Source: Kluyvera genomosp. 1 (lineage in GTDB: Bacteria; Pseudomonadota; Gammaproteobacteria; Enterobacterales; Enterobacteriaceae). From it: DNA of 64,000 nt. Positions 1 through 11,491 of this stretch are shown one piece after another. The translations under genes were made by a program, and so were the position numbers. The DNA is taken from contig NZ_LGHZ01000018.1 in the NCBI RefSeq assembly GCF_001266615.1, positions 1 to 64,000 of the forward strand, read 5' to 3'. Under the pieces are notes generated by a model. It made no database searches. It was given only the letters and a program-made list of their open reading frames with translations, and was not told the origin of the DNA. Every line of letters starts with the position of its first letter. The stretch's first letter is position 1.

Positions 1-32
1 AGCACCGATTTCGCTGCGGGGCCGCGGGGATT

Positions 33-61
33 GCTAAGGGGGGCGCGGCGCCCCCCTTAGC
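33..61. repeat. Perfect GC-rich inverted repeat (12-bp arms)
   Basis: Positions 33-44 and 50-61 are exact reverse complements around a 5-nt loop (gcggc), with a run of six G pairing a run of six C. No T-tract follows on either strand, so it is not a classic intrinsic terminator. It may be a transcription roadblock or the end of an element lying outside the window. Function unknown. Confidence 0.6.
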
Positions 62-142
62 CCGTTCACAGGTACAGATGTTTCATATTCTACAAAACAC
101 AAGGTGAACGGAATTGTTGCTTAAACAGCATGATAATTAATC

Positions 143-156
143 GGGCTTTTTGCCCA
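143..156 (-). terminator. Weak hairpin after the aminotransferase gene
   Basis: Just past the aminotransferase stop the minus strand reads GGGC-AAAAA-GCCC followed by an AT-rich stretch. The stem is only four base pairs, so this is a weak terminator candidate; the strong inverted repeat at 33-61 may help to end transcription. Confidence 0.3.
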
Positions 157-1476
157 TCACGACTTCGCTAAATGCGCAAAATTCCCCAGCACGCTCCCCA
201 AAATCCCCAACCCTTTTTGCACCTGCTCAGCGGTGATCGTACATGGCGGCACCACGTGAATGCGGTTTTCCACCACAAAACTCAGCAGCCCGGCTTCGGT
301 TAGCGCCCCTTTGATTTCCGCCATGTCGCCTGCCGCTAGCGGCGTTTTTTGGGTCTTGTCGCTGACCAATTCCAGCGCCTGGAACACCCCGCGACCGCGC
401 ACTTCGCCCACCAGAGCCGACGATGCCGCCAGCGACTCCAGCCCCTGACGCAGCGCACCGTTGCCGATAGCCGCAGCATTTTCAACGATACGTTCTTCTT
501 TCATGGTATCCAGTGTGGCAACAATCGCCGCCATCGCCAGCGGGTGCCCCGAATAGGTCAAACCACCGGCAAAGAAGTGATCGTCAAAGTAACGAGCGAT
601 CGCCTCGCTAATGATCACGCCACCCGCCGGAACGTACCCTGCGTTAACACCTTTGGCGAAAGTGATCAGATCCGGCACGATCCCATCTTGTTCAAAAGCA
701 AACCAGCTGCCGGTACGGCCAAAACCGGCCATCACTTCATCAAGGATCAGGATGATACCAAATTCATCCGCCAGCGCCCGAACCCCTTTCATATAGCCTT
801 CCGGCGGCACCAGAATCCCGGCGGTTCCAGGGATAGACTCCAGCAAAATCGCCGCGATCGATTTCGGACCTTCGCATTCGATCATCCGCCGCAGATGGGC
901 CAGCGCACGGGCGCACTCTTCCTGCTCGGTGGTTGCGTTAAACTCGCTGCGGTAGAGGTACGGGTTAAAAAAGTGCACGTGGCCGCGCGAGTACTCGTTC
1001 GGCACACGACGCCAGTCGCCGGTGGCCGCAATCGCGCTGCCGGTGTTGCCGTGATAAGAGCGGTAGGCCGACAGCACTTTGTCACGTCCGGTATACAGTC
1101 GCGCCATACGAATTGCGTTCTCGTTGGCATCAGCGCCGGCGTTGGTGAAGAACACCTTGCTAAACCCTTCCGGCGCGAGATCAATAATACGTTTCGCCGC
1201 TTCGCCGCGCGCCAGGTTGGCGGTGGCAGGAGCAATGGTCACCAGTGATTCCAGCTGTGCCTTCATCGCTGCCAGCACTTTCGGATGCTGATATCCCAGA
1301 TTGACGTTCACCAGTTGACTGCTGAAATCAAGATAGGTTTTCCCTTCGTAGTCCCACAGTTCACACCCTTTTGCCCCAGCAATCACCAGCGGGTTAAGGT
1401 TGCCCTGCATCGTCCAGGAATGAAAAACATACTCTCTGTCCAGTTGGCGTACCGCTTTATTATTCAACTCTGTCAT
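157..1476 (-). CDS. Class III PLP aminotransferase, probable taurine (omega-amino acid) transaminase
   Basis: A fold-type I, class III aminotransferase of 439 residues. The PLP lysine lies in ITFAKG (about K275) and the aspartate that contacts the pyridine nitrogen in ILDEVMAGFGRTG (about D246). I chose the ATG at 1476 because GAGGA stands six bases before it; an in-frame ATG at 1491 has no such site. The family moves a terminal amino group to pyruvate or 2-oxoglutarate. The divergent neighbour resembles the Klebsiella oxytoca sulfoacetaldehyde reductase IsfD, so I infer that this enzyme deaminates taurine to sulfoacetaldehyde (Toa/Tpa-like). The substrate is not proven by sequence; beta-alanine, GABA or polyamine transaminases are alternatives. 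Confidence 0.7.
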   Translation of the reverse strand: MTELNNKAVRQLDREYVFHSWTMQGNLNPLVIAGAKGCELWDYEGKTYLDFSSQLVNVNLGYQHPKVLAAMKAQLESLVTIAPATANLARGEAAKRIIDLAPEGFSKVFFTNAGADANENAIRMARLYTGRDKVLSAYRSYHGNTGSAIAATGDWRRVPNEYSRGHVHFFNPYLYRSEFNATTEQEECARALAHLRRMIECEGPKSIAAILLESIPGTAGILVPPEGYMKGVRALADEFGIILILDEVMAGFGRTGSWFAFEQDGIVPDLITFAKGVNAGYVPAGGVIISEAIARYFDDHFFAGGLTYSGHPLAMAAIVATLDTMKEERIVENAAAIGNGALRQGLESLAASSALVGEVRGRGVFQALELVSDKTQKTPLAAGDMAEIKGALTEAGLLSFVVENRIHVVPPCTITAEQVQKGLGILGSVLGNFAHLAKS

Positions 1477-1629
1477 GGTCATTCCTCGCATACCGTTGGC
1501 TGTGACTCATCATGTCGTCGGCGAAAAAGAAAGTGATAGAGCCAGTGTAGTCTTGCCGCTGTGACACCGGTGTCACATCGCCGTGCGCAGACTGTCCCTC
1601 GGCAGGTTAGCCCTCGGTTTTTATAGTGA

Positions 1630-2421
<792 letters not shown>

Positions 2422-2438
2422 GTTTGCTGAGGACACAT

Positions 2439-2475
2439 CCCCTCACCCTAACCCTCTCCCCACTGGGGAGAGGGG
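2439..2475. repeat. REP-like palindrome (GGGAGAGGG family), copy 1
   Basis: The motif CCCTCACCCTAACC runs into the hairpin CCCTCTCCC/GGGGAGAGG. This dispersed intergenic element recurs at 2555, 42237, 51717 and 51776. It lies just behind isfD and forms an opposed pair with the copy at 2555. Confidence 0.75.
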
Positions 2476-2509
2476 ACCGTTCGGCGTGGTTTATTGAGCC
2501 TGGAGTCTC

Positions 2510-2528
2510 GGCCTGACGGCCTTTTTTT
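2510..2528 (+). terminator. Candidate intrinsic terminator of isfD
   Basis: GGCC-TGAC-GGCC is followed directly by seven T residues. The stem is short, but the T-run and the position between two REP-like elements suit termination of plus-strand transcripts from isfD. Confidence 0.5.
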
Positions 2529-2554
2529 GATTGATAATGGTTAGGTTCGTCATA

Positions 2555-2592
2555 CCCCCTCTCCCTTCCAGGGAGAGGGCCGGGGTGAGGGG
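2555..2592. repeat. REP-like palindrome, copy 2 (inverted relative to copy 1)
   Basis: The hairpin CCCTCTCCC/GGGAGAGGG is followed by CCGGGGTGAGGGG, the reverse complement of the copy 1 arrangement. It lies just after the stop of the ABC ATPase gene, in a convergent intergenic region. Confidence 0.75.
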
Positions 2593-2620
2593 CAAATCAA
2601 CACTCCCCCTCAAAACGCAC

Positions 2621-3382
2621 TTACCGGCTACTTTGCAAAAACTGTTTCACCCTTTCCGACTTCGGCTGAGTAAAGAAGATCTCCGGCGGCGCCTTCTCAA
2701 TCAAGATGCCTTTCTCCAGAAACACCACTTCATTCGATACCTGTCGCGCGAATTCCATTTCATGGGTGACGACAACCATGGTGTAGCCCTCCGCAGCCAG
2801 CGATTTCATCACGCTCAACACTTCATTTACACGTTCGGGATCGAGCGCCGACGTCGGTTCATCAAACAACAACACCTCCGGCGACATCGCCAGCGAGCGC
2901 GCAATCGCGACCCGTTGTTTCTGGCCGCCGGAAAGCGTTATCGGATAAGCATCGGCTTTATGATCCATGCCCACTTTGGTCAACTGCTGGCGGGCAATTT
3001 CCCGCGCCTCATCGCGCTTCATCCCCTTCACATGCAACAGCGCCTCCATCACGTTTTGCTCAACGGTCAGGTGCGGCCACAGATTAAAGCTCTGGAACAC
3101 CATCCCTACCCGCTCGCGGATTTTCGACAAATCGCGATGCGACATCGCCTTACCGGAACGGTCATCGACGCCAATACGCTGCCCGCCAATGTGAATCTCC
3201 CCGCGGTCGGGCTGTTCAAGCCAGTTCATACAGCGCAGCAGCGTCGATTTTCCCGAGCCGGAAGAACCCAGAATGCTCACCACCGTCCCCTTTTCCACCG
3301 TCAAATTAATATCGCGCAGCACTTCCACGTTATCGAACTGCTTGGAGACATTTTTGACGCTAACCGCCGTGATATCAGACAT
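2621..3382 (-). CDS. Polar amino acid ABC importer, ATP-binding subunit
   Basis: A 253-residue ATPase of the GlnQ/HisP type. It has Walker [10 protein letters not shown] (about 39-47), a Q-loop, the ABC signature LSGGQKQR, Walker [13 protein letters not shown] and the switch histidine in VVTHEM. It powers uptake through the two permeases encoded just upstream on the same strand. Its start overlaps the end of the first permease gene by 8 bp, which implies coupled translation in a four-gene operon. The substrate is not given by this subunit; see the binding protein and the nearby aminotransferase and reductase. Confidence 0.9.
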   Translation of the reverse strand: MSDITAVSVKNVSKQFDNVEVLRDINLTVEKGTVVSILGSSGSGKSTLLRCMNWLEQPDRGEIHIGGQRIGVDDRSGKAMSHRDLSKIRERVGMVFQSFNLWPHLTVEQNVMEALLHVKGMKRDEAREIARQQLTKVGMDHKADAYPITLSGGQKQRVAIARSLAMSPEVLLFDEPTSALDPERVNEVLSVMKSLAAEGYTMVVVTHEMEFARQVSNEVVFLEKGILIEKAPPEIFFTQPKSERVKQFLQSSR

Positions 3383-4040
3383 GGCTCATTCCTCTCTTGG
3401 CGCTATAAACAGTCAACCGTTTCACCAGCAGTTCAAGAACAATGCTGATGGCCCAATACAGCGCAATGGCGACAATAAAGGCGTTAAACGGAATGAAATA
3501 GGTTGCCTGCACGCTGTTCGCGGCGGCGGTAATTTCCTGCACGGTGATAATGCTCAGAAATGCGGTGTCTTTCAGGCAAATAATTAACTGATTGCCCAAC
3601 AGCGGCAGTGCGGAAGAGAAAATATTCGGTAGAACAATGCGGCGAAATAGGGTGTAGCGAGAGAACCCCTGCACCACCGCAGCTTCGATATAGCCATTGG
3701 AGAATACCCGCCGTTGGCTACGAAGAATCTCAAAGAAATAGGCCCCATGATAAATAATGAGTGCCAATAACCCGGCGGTCCACGCTTCCAGACTGATTCC
3801 CAACTCGGGCAACCCGTAATACAGAAGATAGGCCAGGATCAAAAATGGCACGGCGCGCATCAGATTCACAAAGCCCATAATCAGGTTATTCAGCACGCGC
3901 TTTTGATACTCGGTGATATAGCACAGCAGCGTGCCAATAAATAAGCCACAGACAGCGGCGATAATAAACAACTCTAAGGTCGCCAATAGCCCGGCGATAA
4001 AGTTATCGTGCTCGGCCCAGATAATTGCCCATTGATTCAT
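3375..4040 (-). CDS. Polar amino acid ABC importer, permease subunit 1
   Basis: A 221-residue inner-membrane permease of the HisM/GlnP family with about five transmembrane helices. The coupling loop that docks on the ATPase lies in the middle ([20 protein letters not shown], the EAA motif). GGAGG precedes the ATG. The gene lies 15 bp downstream of the second permease gene and overlaps the ATPase gene by 8 bp. It should form a heterodimeric channel with its neighbour. Confidence 0.88.
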   Translation of the reverse strand: MNQWAIIWAEHDNFIAGLLATLELFIIAAVCGLFIGTLLCYITEYQKRVLNNLIMGFVNLMRAVPFLILAYLLYYGLPELGISLEAWTAGLLALIIYHGAYFFEILRSQRRVFSNGYIEAAVVQGFSRYTLFRRIVLPNIFSSALPLLGNQLIICLKDTAFLSIITVQEITAAANSVQATYFIPFNAFIVAIALYWAISIVLELLVKRLTVYSAKRGMSHV

Positions 4041-4055
4041 CGTTCCTCCCGGGAC

Positions 4056-4697
4056 TTAGCGCGCCAGTCGTTTTGCTTTACGTTCTGCCAGGCTTTGCAG
4101 TTTCAGCAGCAGGCCAATAATCACCACATACAGCAGCCCTGCCGCCAGAATGGGCGACAACGGCTCATAGGTCACGGAGGCAATACGGTTGGTGACGCGA
4201 GTGAGATCTACCACGCCAATCACCGCTATCGCCGGGCTGCCTTTGATTAAAAAGGACATCTCATTTACCAGCGCCGGTAGGCTCTCCAGCCACATTTGTG
4301 GCAGCATGATGTAACGGAAATAGGGCCAGCGCCGCATCCCTACCGACTCCGCCGCTTCACGCTGTTCACGGGGAAACGTGCGAAACGCATTACGCCAAAT
4401 TTCCGCATTGAACGCCGAAGTATTGAGCGTCAGTGCCACAATTGCCGCCACTGTTTTATCGAGGTTAATGCCAACGGTCGGCAGTGATAAAAACAGAAAC
4501 AGCACCAGCGTCACCAGCGGCGTGGCGCGAGCGAGGCTAATATAGACCACCAAAATTTGATCGATAACCGGGATTTTCATCATTCGCACAAAGGCGATAA
4601 GCAGCCCAATCACTACGCCGAAAGCGATGGCGATGGCGGAAATCCAGAGGGTCGTCCATGCGCCTTCAAACAGTAACTGCCATGCGATTGAGTCCAT
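4056..4697 (-). CDS. Polar amino acid ABC importer, permease subunit 2
   Basis: A 213-residue permease of the same family as its downstream neighbour. It carries the EAA loop REAAESVGMRRWPYFRYIML and about five transmembrane helices. GGAGGG precedes the start. The gene follows the binding-protein gene by about 48 bp, the usual order of binding protein, two permeases and ATPase for this transporter class. Confidence 0.88.
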   Translation of the reverse strand: MDSIAWQLLFEGAWTTLWISAIAIAFGVVIGLLIAFVRMMKIPVIDQILVVYISLARATPLVTLVLFLFLSLPTVGINLDKTVAAIVALTLNTSAFNAEIWRNAFRTFPREQREAAESVGMRRWPYFRYIMLPQMWLESLPALVNEMSFLIKGSPAIAVIGVVDLTRVTNRIASVTYEPLSPILAAGLLYVVIIGLLLKLQSLAERKAKRLAR

Positions 4698-4745
4698 GTT
4701 GCCCTCCTTTTAAATCAAACGGGCTGCGGTTTCCCGCAGCCATAA

Positions 4746-5597
4746 TTACTGCCCAGCTAACTTGTGAAACTGCGCGGCGCTGGTGATAGGCTCGGTCGGC
4801 AGGTCATCGTAGGTCTCGCCAAACCATTTTTTCTGCAGTGCTGCCAACTGGCCGGTTTCGCGCATGTGGTTGGTAAATTTGGTCATATAAGCCAACAGCT
4901 CTGGTGAGTTTTTCGGAATGGGCCACGCCATGTAGCCAGGTCCGGAAACCGCCAGCCCTTTGGCAAAGACTTTCGGCTTGGCTTTGACCAGGTCATTAAC
5001 AGAGATCACCACGTTAATGACGTAGTCGAGGCGCTTATTGGCTAAATCGGCGTAGGCTTCCGGGTAGGAAGGGTATTCCACTACCGGCCCCAGCTTGCCG
5101 CCGGTTTTTTCAATCATTGCTTTCAGTTCAGGTAAACGGGCTAATAATGCGCTGCCCGCCTGGAGGCCTACTTTCTTACCGCTTAAATCGGCAATAGTAT
5201 TTAATGAAGTGTCGCCCGCACGCTTAACAAAATAGTGCTGAGCCGACGCCCATGGCGGAGTAAAATTAAACACATTAAGGCGCTCATCGGTAACGACGGC
5301 ACCAGTTAACGCCATATCGTACTGCCCGGTAGACACCGCCGCTAATAATCCGGTCCACGGTAAAATACTTTGCGTGACGTTAAATTTGGCGTATTCACGC
5401 AGCGCCGCCAGCATATCCTTGTTAAATCCGTCGGCATTGCCATTATTCATAAAGTTAAACGGCGCATAATCATCCTCGGTTGCCACTTTTAAAGTTCCGG
5501 ACTTTTCAATTTCTGGTAAATCGGCCGCAGCCACCTGCAAAGAAAAGGTCATCGCCATCACGGCGGCCAGATAATACGAACCCATCGTTTTTTTCAT
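4746..5597 (-). CDS. Periplasmic binding protein of a polar amino acid-type importer, atypical ligand site
   Basis: A family 3 solute-binding protein of 283 residues with a Sec signal peptide ending at about QVAAA (residue 25). I placed the start at the ATG at 5597, preceded by AGGGG; upstream in-frame ATGs would put about 80 residues before the signal. The arginine that holds the ligand acid group is present (TDER, R106). The aspartate that normally grips the alpha-amino group (D161 in mature HisJ) aligns with V196 in DYVINV. That suggests a ligand other than an ordinary alpha-amino acid. With the transaminase and IsfD nearby, taurine or a similar omega-amino compound is a reasonable guess, not a demonstrated one. 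Confidence 0.82.
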   Translation of the reverse strand: MKKTMGSYYLAAVMAMTFSLQVAAADLPEIEKSGTLKVATEDDYAPFNFMNNGNADGFNKDMLAALREYAKFNVTQSILPWTGLLAAVSTGQYDMALTGAVVTDERLNVFNFTPPWASAQHYFVKRAGDTSLNTIADLSGKKVGLQAGSALLARLPELKAMIEKTGGKLGPVVEYPSYPEAYADLANKRLDYVINVVISVNDLVKAKPKVFAKGLAVSGPGYMAWPIPKNSPELLAYMTKFTNHMRETGQLAALQKKWFGETYDDLPTEPITSAAQFHKLAGQ

Positions 5598-5828
5598 CGT
5601 GTGACCCCTGTTTAAATGCCCGATACGTGAATTCCAGATGCCCTGGAAGCATTGCAAGATATGTGCCGACAGCGGCAAAGTGAGGCAGTCGCTGGTGACG
5701 TTTTTACTGTAGGGAGACTTTTTGCATTCTGAATAGAGCCAGTTTTCGCGCGCCGTTGTGTCAGACGATTTCAGGCTGGTACAAAAATTGCTGAATGCTA
5801 AGAAAGCGAATACTGGAAGGAGCAGCGT

Positions 5829-7292
5829 ATGATTCGGCACTTACTGCACGTGGATTTTGACCATCAGCGCGGTTTACAAGAGCAGGTGCGTGAGTCGCTG
5901 GTGAACGCCATTTTAGGCGGTATTTTTCCTGCCGACACGCCGCTGCCCTCGTGTCGCCAGCTGGCAAGCCAGCTTCAGGTTTCACGCAATACCACCGCGC
6001 TGGTGTTTGAAAGCCTGGTCAACGAAGGCTACCTGATTAGCCGTCCGCGCAGCGGATATTACCTGCATCCGGACTATTGCGCACCGCGCCTTAGCAGCGC
6101 TGCCCCTGCACCCATCGACGGAGAACGTGCACCATCATGGGGCAAACGGCTCAACATCACGCCAAGCCAGCAGGAGTCTATTTTGAAGCCCGCTGGCTGG
6201 ATGAATTATCGCTACCCGTTTATCTACGGCCAACCGGATACCCGTCAGTTCCCGTTGGCCAGCTGGCGTTCGGCTGCTAACTGGCTGCACGGTGGCGCGC
6301 GCGATCCGGCCTGGGTGGTCGACCATATCGATCAGGACGTGCCGATGCTGATTGAGCAGATTCGTACTCGCGTGCTGCCCAAGCGCGGCATTGTCGCCGC
6401 ACCCGATGAAATCCTGATAACCCTGGGCTCGCAAAACGCGCTGTATCTGCTCACCCGCCTGTTGATGTCGCGGCAGACTCGCATCGGCGTGGAGAACCCC
6501 GGTTTTCGCGAGGCCATCAACACCTTCATGCTCGGCGAAAGCCAGATTGTGCCGCACCCGGTTGATGAGCAGGGCATCGTGCTGAATGATTCACCGTGCG
6601 ATTACTACTATGTGACGCCGGGACATCAAGTGCCGACCGGCGTCACCATGAGTAAAGCCCGCCGCAGCCAGCTGCTGAGCTACGCGGCGCAGCACGATGC
6701 GGTGATTATTGAAGATGATTACGATTCGGAGAGTAATTTCCAGGCCAATCCGCTGCCGGCACTGAAAGCCAGCGACTGCAGCGGACGGGTTGTCTACGTC
6801 AGCAGCTTGTCAAAGGCGCTGTCGCCAGGGCTGCGATTGGGATTTATGGTCGCCGATCCAGATTTAATTGATGAAGCGCGAGCGCTACGCCGTCTGGTAT
6901 ACCGGCACCCGCCGACCAATATTCAATATCAGATGGCGCATTTCCTGGCGCAAGGGCACTACGAAACCCATCTGCGGCGCTACCGTGACGACTCCGCGCG
7001 CCGCTGGGAGATGCTCAATAACGCCCTCTCTTCACTGCTGCCAGAGTGCCAACTGCTGCCCGGTAGCGAACACGCTAACGCCTTCTGGCTACGCACAGCG
7101 CCGCATATCAGCACCCAACAGCTCACGTGGCGGGCGGCGCATACCGGGGTGTTGATTGAACCCGGCGCGCGGCATTTTCTTGATGCCGCACCACCGGATA
7201 ATTTTTTCCGCATGGGTTTCCACGCTATCAACCCCGACGCCATTGCGCCGGGGGTCGATGTGCTACGTCATCAGCTCGCGCAGATGGGTTAG
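5829..7292 (+). CDS. MocR-family regulator (GntR winged helix fused to an aminotransferase-like domain)
   Basis: A 487-residue PLP-dependent transcription factor. Residues of about 10-80 form a GntR-type winged helix ([17 protein letters not shown]). The rest is a fold-type I aminotransferase domain with the PLP lysine in [21 protein letters not shown] precedes the ATG. It is divergent from the ABC importer across 230 bp, the usual layout of a MocR regulator and its target. TauR, which controls taurine genes in Rhodobacter, belongs to this family. I infer control of the importer and perhaps of the aminotransferase and isfD. Confidence 0.88.
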   Translation: MIRHLLHVDFDHQRGLQEQVRESLVNAILGGIFPADTPLPSCRQLASQLQVSRNTTALVFESLVNEGYLISRPRSGYYLHPDYCAPRLSSAAPAPIDGERAPSWGKRLNITPSQQESILKPAGWMNYRYPFIYGQPDTRQFPLASWRSAANWLHGGARDPAWVVDHIDQDVPMLIEQIRTRVLPKRGIVAAPDEILITLGSQNALYLLTRLLMSRQTRIGVENPGFREAINTFMLGESQIVPHPVDEQGIVLNDSPCDYYYVTPGHQVPTGVTMSKARRSQLLSYAAQHDAVIIEDDYDSESNFQANPLPALKASDCSGRVVYVSSLSKALSPGLRLGFMVADPDLIDEARALRRLVYRHPPTNIQYQMAHFLAQGHYETHLRRYRDDSARRWEMLNNALSSLLPECQLLPGSEHANAFWLRTAPHISTQQLTWRAAHTGVLIEPGARHFLDAAPPDNFFRMGFHAINPDAIAPGVDVLRHQLAQMG

Positions 7293-10200
7293 CCCGCCCG
7301 GCGGTGCGCCCACTCACGCAGCCGCTGGAACAGTACGTACAGCGAGGGGATAAACAGGATGCCAATCACCGTCGCCACCAGCATTCCGCTGAACACCGTG
7401 GTCCCGATGATGCGGCGGCTCTGCGCCCCGGCGCCAGTGGAGAACATCATCGGCATGATACCGATAATAAACGACACCGCCGTCATCATGACCGCGCGGA
7501 AGCGGCGAGTCGCCCCCTCACGCGCCGCATCGACAATCGACAACCCGGACTGGCGGCGCTCGCGGGCAAACTCAACGATAAGAATCGCGTTTTTCGCCGC
7601 CAGGGCTATCAATAGCACCAGCCCTATCTGCACGTACACATCGTTGGCGTAGCCCGCAACCCACAGCCACAGCAGTGCGCCGCCGATAGCGAACAGCACC
7701 GAGAGCATGACGCTTGCCGGCAGCGTCCAGCTTTCATACTGGGCAACGAGGAACAACCACGCCATCGCCACCGCCGCCAGCACAATCCATATTGCCTGAT
7801 TGCCGGTCTGCTGCTCCTGCCAGGAAAGGCCGCTCCACGCGTAGTCGTAGCCTTGCGGCAGGTGTTCGGCCAACAGCGATTCCATGTGCGCCATCGCTGT
7901 TCGGCTGCTGACGCCCTCTGCTGCCGAACCGCTCACCGACACTGACGGGAACTGGTTGTACTGCTGGACAAACGGCGCGCCAACGGTCGGCGTGATGGTC
8001 ACCAGGTTACTCAGACGCACGAGCTCATCGTGGTTGCTGCGCACAAACAGCTCGCTGATTTGCTCTGCACGCTCGCGCCACTGCATCTCATTTTGCATCA
8101 CCACGTGGTAGACGCGGTTGTTGACGCTAAAATCTCCAGCGCGCGCGCCGCCAAAGGCCGTTTGCAGGCTGTTGAAAATGCGCGATACCGGCACATCCAG
8201 ACGCGCCGCCTGGTCGCGATCGACCGTTAACGTCAGCTGTGGCACGTTGCTGCTCCAGGTCGTAAAGACGCGGCTCAGCTGCGGATGCTGGTTAGCTTTC
8301 ATCAAGATCCCGCGGGTCACCTGCTCAAGCTCTGCGGAAGATTGCCCGGCCTGTGCCAGAATGCGCAGGTCGAACCCTGCCGCGCTGCCAAGCCCAGGCA
8401 GAGTCGGTGGCGCAAACAGCATAATCGTGGCTTCCGGCAGCGCATGAAGCTGGCGCTGCAGCTCGCCCATCACCAGGTCCAGCGGCTCACGCTGCGACCA
8501 GTCCTTCAGCATCAGCGAAATAAAGCCGCTGTTGGACGCGCTGGTGCCGCTGAGAATGCTAAAACCAGATACCTGAATCACGTCTTCCACTGCCGGGTGA
8601 GCGCCCAGAAGCTGACGCGCCTGCGCCATCACCGCTTCAGTGCGTTCAAGCGAGGCCGATTCAGGTAGCTGCACGTTGGCAAAGACGTAGCCCTGGTCTT
8701 CCTGTGGCAGGAAGCCTTTTGGCATCGTTGAGAAGCTCCACGCCACCAGAAGCGCGGCAAGCGATGTCGCCGCCACAGCCACCAGCGGACGACGGTTCAT
8801 CCATCCCACCAGACGGCCGTAGCCATTGCGGGTGGCATCCAGCCCACGGTTAAAACCGCGGAAGAAGGCCGCGGGTTTCGGCGGACGCGGACGCAGCAGC
8901 AGTGCGCAGAGCGCTGGCGTCAAGGTGAGCGCCACGATGCTCGACAGCGTCACCGCCGTGGAAAGCGTGACCGCAAATTGACGATACAGCTCACCGACGA
9001 TCCCCGGCAGCATCGCCACCGGCACAAACACCGCCAGCAGCACCAGCGTGGTGGCAATAACCGGCCCGGCAATCTGGCGCAGCGCCAGTGCGGTCGCCTC
9101 GGTACGGCTTAAGCCCTCTGCCATATGCCCTTCCACGCTTTCAACCACCACAATGGCATCATCCACCACCATGGTCAGTGCCAGAATAATGGCAAACAGA
9201 CTCAAGGTATTGGCGCTGTAGCCAAGCACATAAAGCACCGCAAACGTGCCCACCAGCGAAACCGGAATCGCCAGCGCTACAATCAGCGTGGCACGCAGGC
9301 TTTGCAGGAACAGAGAGACAACCGCCACCACGGCCAGCAGAGTGAGTGCCAGCGACGTGCCTATTTCTTTAATCGTGGCCGAGACAAAACGGGTGGTATC
9401 AAATTTGACCTCCCATTTGAGGTCTGCCGGGAAGCGGGTTTGCAGGCGCGTCAGCTCGGCGCGGACGGCGCTCGCCACCTGTAGCGCATTGGCGGTCGGC
9501 GTCGGGTAAATCCCCATATAGGCCGAATCCACGCCGTTGAGCTGGGCGCTGGAATTATAGCTACGCGCACCGAGTTCAATATTCGCCACGTCGGCGAGGC
9601 GAACCAGTTGCCCCTGCGTTCCACTGCGAACCACAATCCGGCCAAACTCATCGGCCTCAGTCAGGCGCCCTAACCCATTAATGGTCAGGGTCTGCTGCTG
9701 GCCGTTAAACACCGGCGGCGTACCAATCTGTCCGGCAGCCCCCTGCACGTGCTGCTCGCTCAGCGCTTTGGCAATATCATCGCTGGTAATATTCAGCGCA
9801 TTCATACGATCAGGACGCAGCCAGATACGCATGCTGTAATCGCGCGCACCAAACATTTGCACCTGGCCCACGCCCGGCAGACGCGCCAGCGCTTCGCGAA
9901 TTTGCGTGCTGGCATAGTTGCTCACTGCCAGCGGCGGCATCGTCCCATTTGGCGAGTAGAGGCTCACCCCCATCAGCAGGTTGCTGGCCCGCTTACGCAC
10001 CTGCACGCCATTTTGCTGTACCACGGAAGGCAACTGAGCCACCGCCTGCGCCACGCGGTTTTGCACATCAATCGCCGCCATATCCGGATCGGTGCCGGCG
10101 GCAAAGGTCAGATTAAGGCTATAGCCGCCGTCGTCAGAGCTGGTCGACTCCATATACAGCATCTGGTCAACGCCGTTTAGCTGCGTTTCCAGCGGCGCGG

Positions 10201-10384
10201 CAATGGCCTGCGCCACGTCCTGCGCGCTGGCACCCGGCCAGCTGGCGCTGACGTTAACCGCCGGTGGGGTAATTTGTGGATACTGCTCCACCGGAATAAG
10301 CTTCAGCGCCACGGCGCCGACAAAGGTCATCAGTAGCGCAATAACCATGGCAAAACGTGGACGACGGATAAAGAACGTCAGCAT
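7289..10384 (-). CDS. RND multidrug efflux pump, inner-membrane subunit (HAE1 family)
   Basis: A 1031-residue AcrB-like proton/drug antiporter. The layout is an N-terminal helix ([15 protein letters not shown]), a large periplasmic domain, helices 2-6, a second periplasmic domain and helices 8-12. The proton-relay aspartates lie in [12 protein letters not shown] and the partner lysine in [13 protein letters not shown]. The adaptor gene lies 13 bp upstream in the same operon. No outer-membrane channel gene is present, so it probably uses TolC. It does not match my recollection of OqxB. Its last codons overlap the end of the MocR gene by 4 bp, tail to tail. Confidence 0.92.
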   Translation of the reverse strand: MLTFFIRRPRFAMVIALLMTFVGAVALKLIPVEQYPQITPPAVNVSASWPGASAQDVAQAIAAPLETQLNGVDQMLYMESTSSDDGGYSLNLTFAAGTDPDMAAIDVQNRVAQAVAQLPSVVQQNGVQVRKRASNLLMGVSLYSPNGTMPPLAVSNYASTQIREALARLPGVGQVQMFGARDYSMRIWLRPDRMNALNITSDDIAKALSEQHVQGAAGQIGTPPVFNGQQQTLTINGLGRLTEADEFGRIVVRSGTQGQLVRLADVANIELGARSYNSSAQLNGVDSAYMGIYPTPTANALQVASAVRAELTRLQTRFPADLKWEVKFDTTRFVSATIKEIGTSLALTLLAVVAVVSLFLQSLRATLIVALAIPVSLVGTFAVLYVLGYSANTLSLFAIILALTMVVDDAIVVVESVEGHMAEGLSRTEATALALRQIAGPVIATTLVLLAVFVPVAMLPGIVGELYRQFAVTLSTAVTLSSIVALTLTPALCALLLRPRPPKPAAFFRGFNRGLDATRNGYGRLVGWMNRRPLVAVAATSLAALLVAWSFSTMPKGFLPQEDQGYVFANVQLPESASLERTEAVMAQARQLLGAHPAVEDVIQVSGFSILSGTSASNSGFISLMLKDWSQREPLDLVMGELQRQLHALPEATIMLFAPPTLPGLGSAAGFDLRILAQAGQSSAELEQVTRGILMKANQHPQLSRVFTTWSSNVPQLTLTVDRDQAARLDVPVSRIFNSLQTAFGGARAGDFSVNNRVYHVVMQNEMQWRERAEQISELFVRSNHDELVRLSNLVTITPTVGAPFVQQYNQFPSVSVSGSAAEGVSSRTAMAHMESLLAEHLPQGYDYAWSGLSWQEQQTGNQAIWIVLAAVAMAWLFLVAQYESWTLPASVMLSVLFAIGGALLWLWVAGYANDVYVQIGLVLLIALAAKNAILIVEFARERRQSGLSIVDAAREGATRRFRAVMMTAVSFIIGIMPMMFSTGAGAQSRRIIGTTVFSGMLVATVIGILFIPSLYVLFQRLREWAHRRAG

Positions 10385-10397
10385 CCTGTCTCCTTAA

Positions 10398-11468
10398 TTA
10401 ATTCAGCAGCTGAACGGCCGCGCCGCTGGTCAGGCGCTGTGCGCCTTCAGTGACCACGCGTTCGCCCGCGCTTAAGCCTTTTGCGACGGCGAAAAATTGG
10501 CCCTGCTGGCCACCGAGCTCAAGCCGACGCTGGTCAGCGGTATTTTCCGCCGTCAGCACCCAGCTAAAGTAACCCTGTGCATCTTGCTGGACCGCGGCGA
10601 CAGGGATCATCACGCTGTCATTGAGCGCCTGCGGGCGCAGCGTCACGTTGACGTTGCCGCCCGGCAGTAGCCGGTGCTGCGGGTTAGCAAACTCAGCGCG
10701 CACCGCCACGCTTGCGGTGCGGGCATCAATACGGTTATCCACCGAGGTCAACACGCCCTCTTCACGCTGGCCATCAAGCGTGATCTGCGCCAGCCATGCG
10801 GCCTTCAGTGCGCGAATATCGGTATGCTGTCCGGCTTTGCTGTAGAACGCAGACTCATCCAGCGCAAAGCTTACGCGCACCGGATCAAGTTGGACGACCT
10901 CCACCAGCACGCCGCTGGCGGCATTCACCAGGCTGCCAACGTGAAAGGCGCTGTGCCCTACGCGGCCGCTGACCGGTGAGGTGATACGGGTGTAATCGAG
11001 GGTGATTTGCTGCGCACTCACGCGGGCTTTTGCCTGCTCCACAGCGGCGGCGGCCACATCGCGCTGCATCTGCGCAGTATCCACATCGTTACGGCTGATC
11101 GACTGATTGGTCTTCAGGCTCTGATAGCGGGACAGCAACTGCTGCGCCTGACGCAGCGAAGCCTGGGCGCTTTTTAACTCGGCTTGAGCTAATGCCAGTG
11201 ACGCACGCGGCTGCGCATCGTCAAGGGTAAACAGCAGATCGCCTTTTTTAATGTCCTGGCCGTCCTGGAAGTGACGCTGCACGATGGTGCCTTCGGTACG
11301 CGCGCGGATATCCACCGCGTGAATGGCCTCAACGCGACCTGGCAGTTGACGCTCAACCGCATGCGGCGAGCGCTCAACGGTGGCAGTGCGCACCGGTGCC
11401 GAGGCAGAAGCGAGCGTGCAGTAAGCCAGCCCGCAGGCCAATAAGGCAAAGCGGAGTGTTGTTTTCAT
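10398..11468 (-). CDS. RND efflux periplasmic adaptor (membrane fusion protein)
   Basis: A 356-residue HlyD/AcrA-type adaptor. It has an N-terminal export signal (about residues 1-22), a split lipoyl/barrel-sandwich domain around an alpha-helical hairpin (about 90-160, QAELKSAQASLRQAQQLLSR), then a beta-barrel and a membrane-proximal domain. It links the RND pump encoded downstream to an outer-membrane channel. No lipobox is convincing, so it is probably a soluble or signal-anchored form. No local regulator gene is attached to this pair; the RamA regulon is a possible controller but no site was verified. Confidence 0.88.
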   Translation of the reverse strand: MKTTLRFALLACGLAYCTLASASAPVRTATVERSPHAVERQLPGRVEAIHAVDIRARTEGTIVQRHFQDGQDIKKGDLLFTLDDAQPRASLALAQAELKSAQASLRQAQQLLSRYQSLKTNQSISRNDVDTAQMQRDVAAAAVEQAKARVSAQQITLDYTRITSPVSGRVGHSAFHVGSLVNAASGVLVEVVQLDPVRVSFALDESAFYSKAGQHTDIRALKAAWLAQITLDGQREEGVLTSVDNRIDARTASVAVRAEFANPQHRLLPGGNVNVTLRPQALNDSVMIPVAAVQQDAQGYFSWVLTAENTADQRRLELGGQQGQFFAVAKGLSAGERVVTEGAQRLTSGAAVQLLN

Positions 11469-11491
11469 CGGGAAGTCCTTGCAGGGAAAGC

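Noticed and set aside
2439-2592. CRISPR array or insertion-sequence ends
   Set aside because: The repeats are palindromic REP-like units, few and opposed, without regular spacers or a transposase.
2531-3448. A 305-codon plus-strand frame opposite the ABC ATPase gene
   Set aside because: It is the antisense shadow of a clear ATPase with all motifs and has no ribosome site or recognisable domain.
7289-11468. Idea that the RND pair is OqxAB
   Set aside because: The N-terminal sequence of the pump differs from what I know of OqxB, and no OqxR-type regulator is adjacent.
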